This document shows positions 1 through 8,366 of a stretch of 64,000 nt of DNA, one piece after another. Every line of letters begins with the position of its first letter. Positions within the stretch are counted from its first letter, which is position 1. Both the position numbers and the translations under genes were made by a program. The stretch comes from Campylobacter concisus (GTDB lineage Bacteria > Campylobacterota > Campylobacteria > Campylobacterales > Campylobacteraceae). The stretch lies in contig NZ_PIRF01000003.1 in NCBI RefSeq assembly GCF_003049705.1, forward strand, positions 1 to 64,000, written 5' to 3'. The notes below the pieces were generated by a model. The model searched no databases, was not told the DNA's origin, and saw nothing but the letters and a program-made list of their open reading frames with translations.

Positions 1-339
1 AATAGACTGGCTCAATCGATCACTTGTTTAGATTTCAAAGATTGACTAATAGTTTAACAATTGTAAGTTAAAAGAACAACGATAAAAAGAAAAGGCTTTA
101 TTAACCAATGAAGTTAAAGGTGGTTTCTCGTTTCGTGAGCTGGAATTATATATGAGCAATACTTAAAGATAGTTGAAATAATTAGGGAATTTGAGAAAAA
201 ATTGTTGGCGATTAAAAATTTTAAGTTATGTATTTTTATTATAGGTTTATAGGGTTTAGTTTTTGAAATATAAATTTGGAGAGTTTTTGCTCTCCATCAT
301 ATTAAACATTAAATTATATGAACTTTTACACAATCTCTA
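1..339. other. Gene-free left edge
   Basis: No convincing coding region is visible. The first 40 bases have some of the feel of a 23S rRNA 3' end (…AATAGACTGGCTCAATCGAT), but no 5S gene follows, so this was not called. The rest is AT-rich spacer ending in the ridA terminator hairpin. Confidence 0.4.
278..295 (-). terminator. Hairpin downstream of ridA
   Basis: A GGAGAG/CTCTCC six-base stem with a six-base loop lies about 45 bases beyond the ridA stop codon on its transcript. The following T tract is weak, so termination may be inefficient. Confidence 0.4.
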
Positions 340-714
340 TTAATAAGCCGCGATAAGCTCTATTTCCACAAGTGCGTCTTTTGGCAAGGTCTTAACAGCT
401 ACTGTACTTCTAGCAGGATAAGGCTCTTTAAAAAATTTAGCATACACAGTATTTACTTTAACAAAATCCGCCATATCTGCTAGAAATATTGTAGTCTTTA
501 CAGCATTATCAAAAGTAAGTCCTACTTCAGTCAAGATATTTTTTAAATTTTCAAGTGATTGCTCAGCTTGGGCCTCTACGCTACTATCTGCAAACTCACC
601 CGCTGGTGTGACACCAAGCTGACCTGAGATAAATAAAAATCCATTTGCGCTAATAGCTTGAGAATATGGCCCGATCGCTTGTGGAGCATTTTTTGTTGAG
701 ATTTGTTTTTTCAT
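340..714 (-). CDS. ridA: RidA family enamine/imine deaminase
   Basis: This 124-residue protein has the usual length for the RidA/YjgF/TdcF family. In that family the trimeric cytosolic enzyme hydrolyses reactive 2-aminoacrylate-type enamines released by PLP enzymes. The sequence shows the family hallmarks: an N-terminal NAPQAIGPYSQA segment, FISGQLG near residue 30, the R of PYPARSTVAV near residue 102 that holds the substrate carboxylate, and the closing LVEIELIAAY. A Shine-Dalgarno-like AAAGGAGAA precedes the ATG. The gene stands alone and diverges from the next gene. Function is assigned by family; no substrate can be read from the sequence. Confidence 0.93.
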   Translation of the reverse strand: MKKQISTKNAPQAIGPYSQAISANGFLFISGQLGVTPAGEFADSSVEAQAEQSLENLKNILTEVGLTFDNAVKTTIFLADMADFVKVNTVYAKFFKEPYPARSTVAVKTLPKDALVEIELIAAY

Positions 715-780
715 ATTTTCTCCTTTTGAAATTTCGTAAAATCCTACTATAAATTTTCTAAATTTTTAGTCTCCAAAAGC

Positions 781-786
781 TATAAT
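781..786 (+). promoter_or_regulatory. Extended -10 promoter, GCTATAAT type
   Basis: TATAAT preceded by GC lies 25 bases before the ATG at 811. The same GCTATAAT core recurs before four other genes in this window (6368, 18180, 35189 and 63683 on the minus strand), fitting the Campylobacter sigma-70 pattern of a strong -10 with no conserved -35. Confidence 0.65.
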
Positions 787-810
787 GGGCAAAATTTCAA
801 AAGGATGAAG

Positions 811-1284
811 ATGCAAAATATACTCGCACCAAATGAGTTTTTAGATGATTATGTACTCGGTGCTGAGTTGGCTAAAAAAGCTGGCATCTCATCAAATGCT
901 TATCTTTTTTGGAAAAATGTCATAAGTGCTAAATTTGAAAACTCAAGAATAGTTTTTCTTAGAAAAAATAGCATTCCAGTCAAATTTCAAAACATTATAA
1001 AAACCTGCACACCTTTAAATGGACTTATTCCAACGGGTGTATTTTGCTCTTTTACCTCACTTGCTCCATCTCATCTTGTAGCAAAAAATAGTTCTAAGAT
1101 CTACGAGTTCTTTAAATTTCATGAGATTTGCGGTATCAAATTTATAGACTTGAAGAAATTTTATGATGATTTTAATCTTAGCTATTCTTATAGAATTTAC
1201 ATTGAAAAGTGTAAATTTTTCTCACCTGCTCCATTTGAAAAACGCATAAAATTAACTGAAACGATGTGTCTTGGATATTATTAA
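811..1284 (+). CDS. Conserved hypothetical protein, 157 aa
   Basis: I do not recognise a family. The protein is basic and soluble-looking, with no signal peptide or membrane segment. The first 20-35 residues (ELAKKAGISSNAYLFWKNV) look like a helix-turn-helix of the kind that reads DNA, which is inference only. An ATG at 805 overlaps the Shine-Dalgarno AAAGG (800-804); the ATG at 811 is correctly spaced from it and is preferred. The gene has its own -10 and ends at a terminator shared with the convergent fumarase operon. Confidence 0.6.
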   Translation: MQNILAPNEFLDDYVLGAELAKKAGISSNAYLFWKNVISAKFENSRIVFLRKNSIPVKFQNIIKTCTPLNGLIPTGVFCSFTSLAPSHLVAKNSSKIYEFFKFHEICGIKFIDLKKFYDDFNLSYSYRIYIEKCKFFSPAPFEKRIKLTETMCLGYY

Positions 1285-1287
1285 AGT

Positions 1288-1309
1288 CCGCTAGCTAGCT
1301 TGCTAGCGG
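1288..1309. terminator. Bidirectional terminator
   Basis: Perfect eight-base stem CCGCTAGC/GCTAGCGG with a six-base loop in the 32-base gap between convergent genes. It can serve the + strand gene ending at 1284 and the fumarase operon ending at 1317. Confidence 0.6.
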
Positions 1310-1316
1310 GATAAAT

Positions 1317-1877
1317 TTAGATCTTTTTGTAAGGTGCTTGGCCAACTTCATAGAAGTTATTACCTTCGCAGTCAATAGCAACTATCGCTGGAAAGTCCTC
1401 AACTGTAAGCCTAGCCACTGCCTCTGGTCCTAGTTCTGGGTAAGCTAGCACTTCATATTTTTTGATACTTTGGCTAATGAGAGCTCCGATGCCGCCGATA
1501 GCAACCATATAAACACAGCATGATTTTTTCATAGCCTCGACTACTGCGTCACTCCTGTAGCCTTTACCAATCATACCATTTATACCAACTTCATTTATCA
1601 TAGTTGGGGTGTATTTATCCATTCTGCCGCTTGTTGTTGGGCCTGCTGCACCGATAGCTTGATTTGGCTTGGCTGGAGTTGGTCCAACATAGTAGATAGT
1701 CTCACCCTTTAGTTCAACTGGTAGTTTTTCGCCACGTGCCAATGTTTCAGTAAGTGCCTTATGTGCAGCGTCACGAGCTGCTATGATAGTGCCTGATATT
1801 AGGACATTGTCACCTGCCTTTAGGCTCTTTACCACCTCTTTATCAAATGGTGCTGTTATTCTTTTTACTTCTGACAT
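1317..1877 (-). CDS. fumB-like (beta): Class I fumarate hydratase, beta subunit
   Basis: This 186-residue protein is the beta subunit of the oxygen-sensitive [4Fe-4S] fumarase/tartrate dehydratase family, which interconverts fumarate and malate in the TCA cycle. Family signatures are the KAGDNVLISGTIIAARDAAH segment near residues 20-40, the GPTPAKPNQAIGAAGPTTSGRM substrate loop around residues 65-86, and KGYRSDAVVEAM. The ATG follows the alpha subunit stop by nine bases with TAAGGAGA between, so both are translated from one message. In many bacteria the two subunits are fused; here they are separate genes as in other Campylobacter. Tartrate or a related hydroxyacid as substrate cannot be excluded. 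Confidence 0.92.
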   Translation of the reverse strand: MSEVKRITAPFDKEVVKSLKAGDNVLISGTIIAARDAAHKALTETLARGEKLPVELKGETIYYVGPTPAKPNQAIGAAGPTTSGRMDKYTPTMINEVGINGMIGKGYRSDAVVEAMKKSCCVYMVAIGGIGALISQSIKKYEVLAYPELGPEAVARLTVEDFPAIVAIDCEGNNFYEVGQAPYKKI

Positions 1878-1886
1878 TTTCTCTCC

Positions 1887-2732
1887 TTAAAGCTCAGCGT
1901 CTGCGTGGCGTGCAGCATGGCAGTTAATGTTTATAGCAACAGGAAGACCTGCTATGTGAGTTGGATACCACTCGACATTTACTTTTACGGCGGTAGTATC
2001 ACCACCAAGCCCTTGAGGACCAACACCAGTTTTACAAGCAAGCTCTAGTAACTCGTCTTCTAATTTGGCATATCTTGGATCAGAATTTTTACTATCAACT
2101 GAACGAACTGCCGCTTCTTTTGCTAAAAGTGCTGCCTTATCCATCGTACCACCTATGCCAACGCCTATTGTTAGCGGAGGACAGGCGTTTGGTCCAGCGT
2201 ATTTTACAGCCTCTAAAAAGACTTTTTTTACACCCTCTATACCATCAGCTGGCACAAGCATTTTTAAAACTGACTTATTCTCACTACCAAAACCTTTTGG
2301 AGCTACTTTTATCTTTAGCTTATCTCCTGGTACGATCCTAGTGTGAATGACAGCTGGAGTGTTGTTTGTGGTATTCTTTCTCTCAAAAAGTGGCTCAGCA
2401 ACGACTGACTTTCTTAGATAACCTTCAATGTAGCCTTCCGCAATGCCCTCGTTTATCGCATCTTCAATATATCCACCCTCGATATGCACATCTTGGCCGA
2501 TCTGCACAAAAACAACCGTCATACCGGTATCTTGGCATATAGGCGCAACACCCTCTTCCGCAAGCTTAGCATTTTGTAAAATTTTGCCCAAAATATCTTT
2601 GCCTAGTGACGAGCTTTCGCTACTTTGAGCCTTTGTAAAAGCAGCCTTTAAATCTGGCGTCACAACATAACAGGCCTGTTTGCAAAGCTTGGCAACAACT
2701 TCTCTTATATCTTTTGTATTTATTATTCTCAT
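1887..2732 (-). CDS. fumA-like (alpha): Class I fumarate hydratase, alpha subunit
   Basis: The 281-residue alpha subunit supplies the cysteines for the [4Fe-4S] cluster of class I fumarase. Cysteines sit in PICQDTGM (about residue 65), GPNACPPLTIGVGIGGTM (about residue 183) and LACKTGVGP (near residue 233), matching the family's three cluster ligands. The ERKNTTNNTPAVIHT segment is also characteristic. It is the first gene of a two-gene operon with the beta subunit. Length is normal and no damage is seen. The enzyme is expected in the cytoplasm and to be oxygen-labile, fitting a microaerobic or anaerobic host. Confidence 0.93.
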   Translation of the reverse strand: MRIINTKDIREVVAKLCKQACYVVTPDLKAAFTKAQSSESSSLGKDILGKILQNAKLAEEGVAPICQDTGMTVVFVQIGQDVHIEGGYIEDAINEGIAEGYIEGYLRKSVVAEPLFERKNTTNNTPAVIHTRIVPGDKLKIKVAPKGFGSENKSVLKMLVPADGIEGVKKVFLEAVKYAGPNACPPLTIGVGIGGTMDKAALLAKEAAVRSVDSKNSDPRYAKLEDELLELACKTGVGPQGLGGDTTAVKVNVEWYPTHIAGLPVAININCHAARHADAEL

Positions 2733-2974
2733 CTTTACTCCTCGTAAAAAACAATTTTTAATTATATTAACTATATTTAAAATTTAAGATTAAATTTTAC
2801 TGCTGGATATCTACTCGAAAAAATTTATATGAGTTTATTTTGCATGACTACAACTAGAAGACTTGTCTAAAACAAATTTAATAAAATAAGCGATGGCGAA
2901 AATTGAGTCTAGAGCATCACAATATTGATAGAAATTTACATAACATGGCTTATTTAAGCCATAAATATATAAAT

Positions 2975-4315
2975 TTAAGACTGAATGCTCTCCTCTTCAT
3001 TTTTTATCTTTTTTCTAACTTTTACACGTGAGATACTGGCTCCATCCATCTTTCTTACTTCGTAGTAGCAGTTTTCATCCTCGATCTTATCACCTACAAC
3101 TGGCAAGCGACCAATTAGATTGAATACATATCCACCGATCGTTACTTGATCTGTTTCTTCGTCAAAGCTTATACCAAGAACCTCTTCAACGCTCTCTAGA
3201 TCGTATCTGCCTTGAAATTCATAAATATTGTCATTTATCTTTTTGTAGTGCTGATCGACTTCATCATGCTCGTCATTAAAATCACCAAGCACCTCTTCCA
3301 TTATATCTTCCATCGTAAGAAGTCCGGCTGTGCCGCCATACTCATCAACTACGAGTGCAGCCGAAATTTGCTCTTTATTCATCATTACAAGCACTTTTGA
3401 AATAGAAAGGCTCTCAGGCACGATGACAAATTTACGAACAATTGAATCAAAACTCTTCTCTTTATCTTTACTAAAGTGGAGCTGCAAAATATCTCTAATG
3501 TGTATCATGCCCAAAATAATATCTTTTGAGCCGTCTATATAAGGAAAGCGAGTGTATTTTGATTCAAATACGACTTGCAAATTCTCTTCAAAGCTCTTTT
3601 GTTTATTTATGCAGATCATATCGCGCCTTGGCGTCATGATCTCTTTTGCAACTGTGTCACTAAAATCGACTGCATTTTTAATGATCTCAGTCTCAAAGCT
3701 ATCAAGCACGCCGCCCTTTAAGCTCTCACCAACGATGATTTTTATCTCTTCTTCAGAGTGCGCTAGCTCATTTTCTTTAGCTGGCTGGATACCTAAAATT
3801 TTAAGTCCAATGGTCGCTAAAATATCAAAAAGCTTAATTACAGGCGAAAATAACACCCAGAAAAAGTGAAGTGGACGAGCGATTTTTAACACTGAAGTCT
3901 CGGCCTTTGCGATAGCAACTGACTTTGGCACAAGCTCACCCATTACAACGTGAAGTAGCGTAATAAGCGTAAATGCGATCGCAAAACCAACCGTATGAAC
4001 TAAGATATCGCTAAAGTTGAAGAAATTTTTAAGTGGGGCTTCTATAAGTCTTGCAACTGCTGGCTCACCGATCCAACCAAGAGCAAGTGAGCTTAGTGTG
4101 ATGCCAAGCTGAGTGGCACTAAGATAAGTATCAAGCTTGTTTGACATCTCAAAAGCAAGCTGAGCGTTTGGCTTTTTCTCTTTGATAAGCTCTTCAAGTC
4201 TAGACTTACGAACTTTAACAAGAGAAAATTCTGATAAAACAAAAAAGGCATTTAGTAAAATGAATACAATGGCAAGTATTACCATTAAAAGCGAATTATC
4301 GCTACTGGGGTTCAA
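2975..4315 (-). CDS. CorC/HlyC-type (CNNM) membrane protein
   Basis: This 446-residue inner-membrane protein has the standard three-part layout of the CNNM/CorC family: a DUF21 transmembrane region (residues about 1-190, four hydrophobic segments, including a re-entrant SATQLGITLSSLALGWIGEP), paired CBS domains (about 215-335, containing FPYIDGSKDIILGMIHIRD and VDEYGGTAGLLTMEDIMEEV) and a C-terminal CorC/HlyC domain (about 345-430). Family members move or sense Mg2+ (sometimes Co2+), though older annotation says haemolysin. It stands alone on the minus strand with 240 bases of gene-free DNA after it. Confidence 0.88.
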   Translation of the reverse strand: MNPSSDNSLLMVILAIVFILLNAFFVLSEFSLVKVRKSRLEELIKEKKPNAQLAFEMSNKLDTYLSATQLGITLSSLALGWIGEPAVARLIEAPLKNFFNFSDILVHTVGFAIAFTLITLLHVVMGELVPKSVAIAKAETSVLKIARPLHFFWVLFSPVIKLFDILATIGLKILGIQPAKENELAHSEEEIKIIVGESLKGGVLDSFETEIIKNAVDFSDTVAKEIMTPRRDMICINKQKSFEENLQVVFESKYTRFPYIDGSKDIILGMIHIRDILQLHFSKDKEKSFDSIVRKFVIVPESLSISKVLVMMNKEQISAALVVDEYGGTAGLLTMEDIMEEVLGDFNDEHDEVDQHYKKINDNIYEFQGRYDLESVEEVLGISFDEETDQVTIGGYVFNLIGRLPVVGDKIEDENCYYEVRKMDGASISRVKVRKKIKNEEESIQS

Positions 4316-4474
4316 TTATGATCCTTAAGAGTTAAAAATTTTTGCCTGATTATAGCGAATTTATATTTAGCGGTCAAATTAGCCACGCCCAAAAGTAACA
4401 ACATTTCTTAAATTTAAGATTTATAAAAACTTCTTAAATCATATTTTGATAACATTATTTTCATCACTAAATTT

Positions 4475-5800
4475 ATGGATTTTACAATGAGCAAAAAGAA
4501 TTTTTCATCGCGTTGGGCATTTATATTGGCCTGTGTTGGATCAGCAGTTGGCATGGCAAATGTCTGGGGCTTTCCTTACAAACTTGGCACAAATGGCGGT
4601 GCAGCGTTTTTACTCATCTATGTTTTTTTCATAACTCTTTTTTCATATGTTGGTCTGAGTGCGGAGTATGCGATCGGTAGACGTGCAAAAACTGGTACGC
4701 TTGGATCATATAAATATGCTTGGCAAAGTAGAAATTTAGGTGTATTTGGCAGTATTATTGGCTGGCTTCCGCTTGCTGGCTCACTTTGCATAGCCATCGG
4801 CTACGCAGTCATCATCGCCTACGTACTAAAAGCCCTTACTCAGGCGCTTACTGGCTCATTTATGAGCGTTGATACGAACGTTTGGTTTAACTCATTTGCA
4901 CTTCAAGATTACTCAGTCTTGCCTTATCATTTTATCATCGTTGTTGGCACGCTTCTTACGCTATTTTTTGGAGCAAAAAGTATCGAAAAAACAAATCAAA
5001 TAATGATGCCACTGTTTTTTGTATTATTTAGCATTTTGGCTATAAATGTCGCGATGCTACCAAATGCATTTGATGGATATAAATTCCTTTTTATCCCTGA
5101 CTTTAGTAAGCTTGCAGACCCGATGGTATGGGTTTCTGCGATGGGTCAAGCCTTTTTCTCGCTCTCTATCACAGGATCTGGCATGATAGTTTATGGAGCT
5201 TACCTTTCAAAAGATGAAGATATCGTTGAAAGTGCTAAAACTACAGCCTTTTTTGATACTATCGCAGCTCTTGTGGCGGCTCTTGTTATGATCCCAGCGG
5301 TCTTTGCCTATGCTATGGATCCAGCCGAAGGTCCAAAGCTACTTTTCGTAACGCTTCCTAAAATTTTACAAAATATGATCGGCGGACAAATTTTTGCCAT
5401 TATTTTATTTACAGCTGTTATCTTTGGTGGTATCACTTCACTTCAAAATATGTTTGAAGTAGTCGCCGAGTCACTAATGCATAAATTCCCACTCCTTAGT
5501 AGATTTTGGACGCTCACGCTACTTTGTGCAGTTTGCTTTGGCATAGGAGCATTTATGGAGCCTATTAGCAGTTGGGGGCCTTGGATGGACTTTGTGTCGA
5601 TCTATATCATTCCAATCGGTGCGGTAATCGGTGCTATTTCTTGGTTCTGGATTATTAAAAAAGATGAAATTTTAGACGAGATAAATTCTGGAGCAAATAG
5701 ATCTTATGGTAATTTCTGGTATTTTGTAGGCAAATTTATCTACGTCCCGCTAACATTTTTACTTTGTATTATTGCTGTAAGCAAGGGAATTTCTTTTTAA
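4475..5800 (+). CDS. Sodium-dependent neurotransmitter-symporter family transporter
   Basis: A 441-residue polytopic membrane protein of the NSS (SNF/LeuT) family, about 11-12 helices. The start of helix 1 carries the family's sodium and substrate site, WAFILACVGSAVGMANVWGFPY, and the GGAAFLLIYVF segment of helix 2 follows. LeuT-type transporters move amino acids with Na+; the substrate here is unknown. No clear Shine-Dalgarno decides between the ATG at 4475 and that at 4487 (MSKKNFSSRW), and the second gives the usual N-terminus. The gene is monocistronic and ends at a convergent terminator. Confidence 0.9.
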   Translation: MDFTMSKKNFSSRWAFILACVGSAVGMANVWGFPYKLGTNGGAAFLLIYVFFITLFSYVGLSAEYAIGRRAKTGTLGSYKYAWQSRNLGVFGSIIGWLPLAGSLCIAIGYAVIIAYVLKALTQALTGSFMSVDTNVWFNSFALQDYSVLPYHFIIVVGTLLTLFFGAKSIEKTNQIMMPLFFVLFSILAINVAMLPNAFDGYKFLFIPDFSKLADPMVWVSAMGQAFFSLSITGSGMIVYGAYLSKDEDIVESAKTTAFFDTIAALVAALVMIPAVFAYAMDPAEGPKLLFVTLPKILQNMIGGQIFAIILFTAVIFGGITSLQNMFEVVAESLMHKFPLLSRFWTLTLLCAVCFGIGAFMEPISSWGPWMDFVSIYIIPIGAVIGAISWFWIIKKDEILDEINSGANRSYGNFWYFVGKFIYVPLTFLLCIIAVSKGISF

Positions 5801-5830
5801 ATTTAGCTCGTCAAAAAATGAGCTAAATTT
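5799..5830. terminator. Bidirectional terminator
   Basis: Eleven-base perfect stem AAATTTAGCTC/GAGCTAAATTT with a ten-base loop, flanked by T and A tracts on both sides, in the 44-base gap between convergent genes. Confidence 0.7.
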
Positions 5831-5844
5831 AAAAATTTTTGAAG

Positions 5845-6294
5845 TTATCTTAGTTTTTTTGTGCCGATGTAAGTAGCAAAAATTTCTTGCGAGCCATCTT
5901 TTTTAAATAAAATAACATCGTATTGCTCAGCTTTACTGCCTTGCTCCATACCTTGGCTCTCCATCGGCATGCCAGGTACTGCGATACCAACTACATCTTT
6001 TGGCTTAAGCTCTAGTAGGCGCTTTACCTCATAGGCTGGAACATGACCTTCTATGATGTATCCATCAATGATTGCTGTATGGCAGCTTGAAAGCTCTAGC
6101 GGCACATTAAATTCTTTCTTAACTTTAGCTATATCATCTACTTTTATAACCTCTTCGCTAAATCCGGCCTTCTGCATCGCCTCACCCCAACTAGTACAAC
6201 ATCCACAAGTTGGGCTTTTATAGACCTTCATATCAGCCGCGAACGCAAATGTTGCAAAAAAGCCAAGGGCCAAAAATGCTAATTTCTTCATCAT
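5845..6294 (-). CDS. DUF411 periplasmic metal-binding protein
   Basis: A 149-residue protein with an N-terminal signal peptide (about residues 1-19, MKKLAFLALGFFATFAFA) and a DUF411 domain. The domain shows the YKSPTCGCCTSW cysteine cluster near residue 27, ELSSCHTA near residue 72 and VPGMPMESQGME with Met and Gly residues suitable for soft metals. Members are often linked to copper handling, and this role is inference here. The gene is alone; its upstream region faces the divergent SbmA-like gene. Confidence is high for the family and low for the metal. Confidence 0.85.
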   Translation of the reverse strand: MMKKLAFLALGFFATFAFAADMKVYKSPTCGCCTSWGEAMQKAGFSEEVIKVDDIAKVKKEFNVPLELSSCHTAIIDGYIIEGHVPAYEVKRLLELKPKDVVGIAVPGMPMESQGMEQGSKAEQYDVILFKKDGSQEIFATYIGTKKLR

Positions 6295-6367
6295 TTTCCT
6301 TTACGTAAAATTTGCAAAATGATATAGCTCGCATTTAAATTTTATATAAATGCTTAATATTGCTTGC

Positions 6368-6373
6368 TATAAT
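6368..6373 (+). promoter_or_regulatory. Extended -10 promoter, GCTATAAT type
   Basis: TGCTATAATTCGCC places TATAAT 26 bases before the ATG at 6400. The AAAGG Shine-Dalgarno follows at about 6389. Confidence 0.65.
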
Positions 6374-6399
6374 TCGCCAAAATTTACAAAAGGCACTTT

Positions 6400-7368
6400 A
6401 TGTTTTCATCATTTTTTAAAGATAAAAAATGGGCACTCTGGGCTTATGGCGGAGCGATATTTATCATCTTGCTTCTTGTTTATCAAACACACCTAAATGT
6501 CCGTATAAACGAGTGGTATAAAAATTTCTACGACATCGTGCAAAACTCAAAAGATCATGATGTAAGTGAGTTTTGGCGAGAAATTTTTAACTTTATAAAA
6601 ATCGCTATGCCTTACGTCGTGACTTACACTGTGATCTCGTTTTTTGCTAGCCACTGGGTCTTTCGCTGGAGAGAGGCGATGACATTTAGATATCTAAAAT
6701 TTTGGCAAAACTGTAAAAGTGATATCGAAGGTAGTTCGCAGCGTATCCAAGAAGACGTCTACCGCTTTGCCAAAATAATGGAAAGCCTTGGCGTGCAAGT
6801 TTTAAGGGCGATCATGACGCTAATTGCCTTTATACCAGTGCTTTGGGAGCTAAGCAAGAGCGTGAGTTTGCCTTACATCAAAGATATCGAAGGCTCGCTT
6901 GTTTATATTGCTTTAATAATTAGCATCGGTGGCTTAATTATTTCGTGGTTTGTGGGCATTAAACTCCCGCATATCGAGTATAACAACCAAAAAGCAGAAG
7001 CAGCGTTTAGAAAAGAGCTAGTTTATGGCGAGGACGATAAGTCTAAATTTTGCCAGCCAAACGTCATGTTAGAGCTTTTTACGGGCGTAAAGTTAAATTA
7101 TTACAAACTATTTTTGCACTATGGCTACTTTAACCTTTGGCTCATCTCTTTTTCACAAATTCTTGTCATCGTGCCTTATATCATCATGGGAAATGGCCTA
7201 TTTAGCGGCGTTATAACGCTTGGTGTGCTTATACAAGCTAGCAACGCTTTTTCTCAAGTTAGAGAGAGTTTTAGCGTATTTATCGACAACTGGACGACGA
7301 TAACAGAGTTAAGATCCGTAAATAAACGTTTGAGAGAGTTTGAGAGAAATATAAACTATAAGGCATAG
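6400..7368 (+). CDS. SbmA/BacA-like peptide transporter
   Basis: A 322-residue inner-membrane protein resembling SbmA/BacA, the proton-driven importers of antimicrobial peptides, microcins and B12-like cargo. Family features are the HLNVRINEWYKNFYD segment after the first membrane helix, HWVFRWREAMTFRYLKFW near residues 87-104, and the C-terminal RESFSVFIDNWTTITELRSVNKRL. It is shorter than E. coli SbmA (about 400 residues) but is not obviously truncated: both ends are well formed. It lacks the ATPase domain of ABCD-type relatives. The phage-like element begins within about 120 bases of its stop codon. Confidence 0.82.
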   Translation: MFSSFFKDKKWALWAYGGAIFIILLLVYQTHLNVRINEWYKNFYDIVQNSKDHDVSEFWREIFNFIKIAMPYVVTYTVISFFASHWVFRWREAMTFRYLKFWQNCKSDIEGSSQRIQEDVYRFAKIMESLGVQVLRAIMTLIAFIPVLWELSKSVSLPYIKDIEGSLVYIALIISIGGLIISWFVGIKLPHIEYNNQKAEAAFRKELVYGEDDKSKFCQPNVMLELFTGVKLNYYKLFLHYGYFNLWLISFSQILVIVPYIIMGNGLFSGVITLGVLIQASNAFSQVRESFSVFIDNWTTITELRSVNKRLREFERNINYKA

Positions 7369-7494
7369 GCGTAAATTTATATACCAAATAAACTCTAGTA
7401 AATTTTAAAATTTCATGAGCGAGTAATTTCGGCTCTAAAATTTGAGCTAAGCGATAAGCGAAGCCAAGATTTTAAGATAGAAGTCAAGAGATTT

Positions 7495-7833
7495 TTAACA
7501 ATTTCTTTCAAAGTGTGGAACATCAAGAAAGTTTTTAAAATTACCGCCCCAACGATTAAGAGTATTTAAGCTCTCCCAATAATTGCCAATATCTTGTAAT
7601 TCTAGCTTTGATTGTAACCAAACGTTATTTTTAAATATATGTAAATCTATCGCACATCTTTTTAGATGATTAGAATTCATAGTTTTACTTTTACCACTAT
7701 TATAATAAATTTCTTGCTGGGCTTGTGTCCTTTCTAATTCGCCACCCCTTACAGAGTATCCATTAGAATGAAGATAAGCTAAAAGTTTTTCAACGTCTTT
7801 CATAAAAGCTTCTTGATGTTCGCCAAGTGTCAT
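7495..7833 (-). CDS. Phage endolysin, M15 (LAS) peptidase
   Basis: This 112-residue protein is a compact M15-type peptidase, the L-alanyl-D-glutamate or D-Ala-D-Ala class that cuts the peptide stems of peptidoglycan. The zinc site is visible as H56 and D63 in SNHLKRCAIDLH and H107 in DVPHFE, and the RWGGNFK segment near residue 95 precedes it as in phage endolysins such as the T5 enzyme. There is no signal peptide, so it should need the adjacent holin to reach the wall. It is the last gene of the element's transcript and sits one base after the holin stop. Confidence 0.85.
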   Translation of the reverse strand: MTLGEHQEAFMKDVEKLLAYLHSNGYSVRGGELERTQAQQEIYYNSGKSKTMNSNHLKRCAIDLHIFKNNVWLQSKLELQDIGNYWESLNTLNRWGGNFKNFLDVPHFERNC

Positions 7834-7834
7834 T

Positions 7835-8134
7835 TTAATCCCTTTCTATCCTTTTATCTAAGGCTTTGTCAATTTTTGAATATATCCAGTCAGTGCCACG
7901 CCAAGTTACAAAACCAGCAAGAGCAACCGAAACCCTAATATTGTTTAGAAAGAAAAAAAATATTTCATAACTAATCCAGCATAAAAACATAGAACTTAAA
8001 AAACTAAGCAAATAAGATAAAATTTTATATTTGATTTTAGAAAAATCTTTAGTTTCAAGATTTAAAATTGATGCTATAAATCCAACAAAAAGAACTAAAA
8101 TTAAATAATTATCGTCCTTGTTTAAATTGTCCAT
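7835..8134 (-). CDS. Putative phage holin
   Basis: A 99-residue protein with three predicted membrane helices (about residues 10-25, 38-63 and 67-85) and a highly charged C-terminus (KIDKALDKRIERD), the layout of a class I holin. The AGFVTWRGTDWIYSKID motif at the end of helix 3 resembles several phage holin families. It lies between the spanin pair and the endolysin, and its start overlaps the o-spanin end by 26 bases. Assignment rests on size, topology and position, as holin sequences are poorly conserved. Confidence 0.7.
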   Translation of the reverse strand: MDNLNKDDNYLILVLFVGFIASILNLETKDFSKIKYKILSYLLSFLSSMFLCWISYEIFFFFLNNIRVSVALAGFVTWRGTDWIYSKIDKALDKRIERD

Positions 8135-8366
8135 TTACACAGCCTTTTAATAAATCTTCTACTCTTATGCAATAAATAATTAAATCTTTTAAACTTTCTG
8201 GATTTAATGGATCAAAAACAGGTTTATCTGGAATTGTTACGTCGCATTTTATAGGCATATAAGCTTCTTGAATAGCACCTTGTGAAGATTTTGCAGAGCA
8301 ACCAACAAATAAAACAAGATAAGATAGCAAGAAAAAGAAAAATAGCTTATTTGGAATAGTTACCAT
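8109..8366 (-). CDS. Putative o-spanin (Rz1-like lipoprotein)
   Basis: An 85-residue protein whose N-terminus is a lipoprotein signal: basic start, hydrophobic stretch FFFFLLSYLVLFVG, then a lipobox cysteine (C23, LFVGC). The mature part is short and proline-containing (TIPDKPVFDPLNP), like outer-membrane spanins that meet the inner-membrane spanin across the periplasm and fuse the two membranes during lysis. Its start lies inside the 3' end of the i-spanin gene (20-base overlap), mimicking the Rz/Rz1 overlap. Two further cysteines could allow disulphide-linked dimers. Confidence 0.72.
   Translation of the reverse strand: MVTIPNKLFFFFLLSYLVLFVGCSAKSSQGAIQEAYMPIKCDVTIPDKPVFDPLNPESLKDLIIYCIRVEDLLKGCVNGQFKQGR

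Noticed and set aside
1-45. Possible 3' end of 23S rRNA
   Set aside because: Some resemblance to a 23S tail, but too short to decide and no 5S gene follows.
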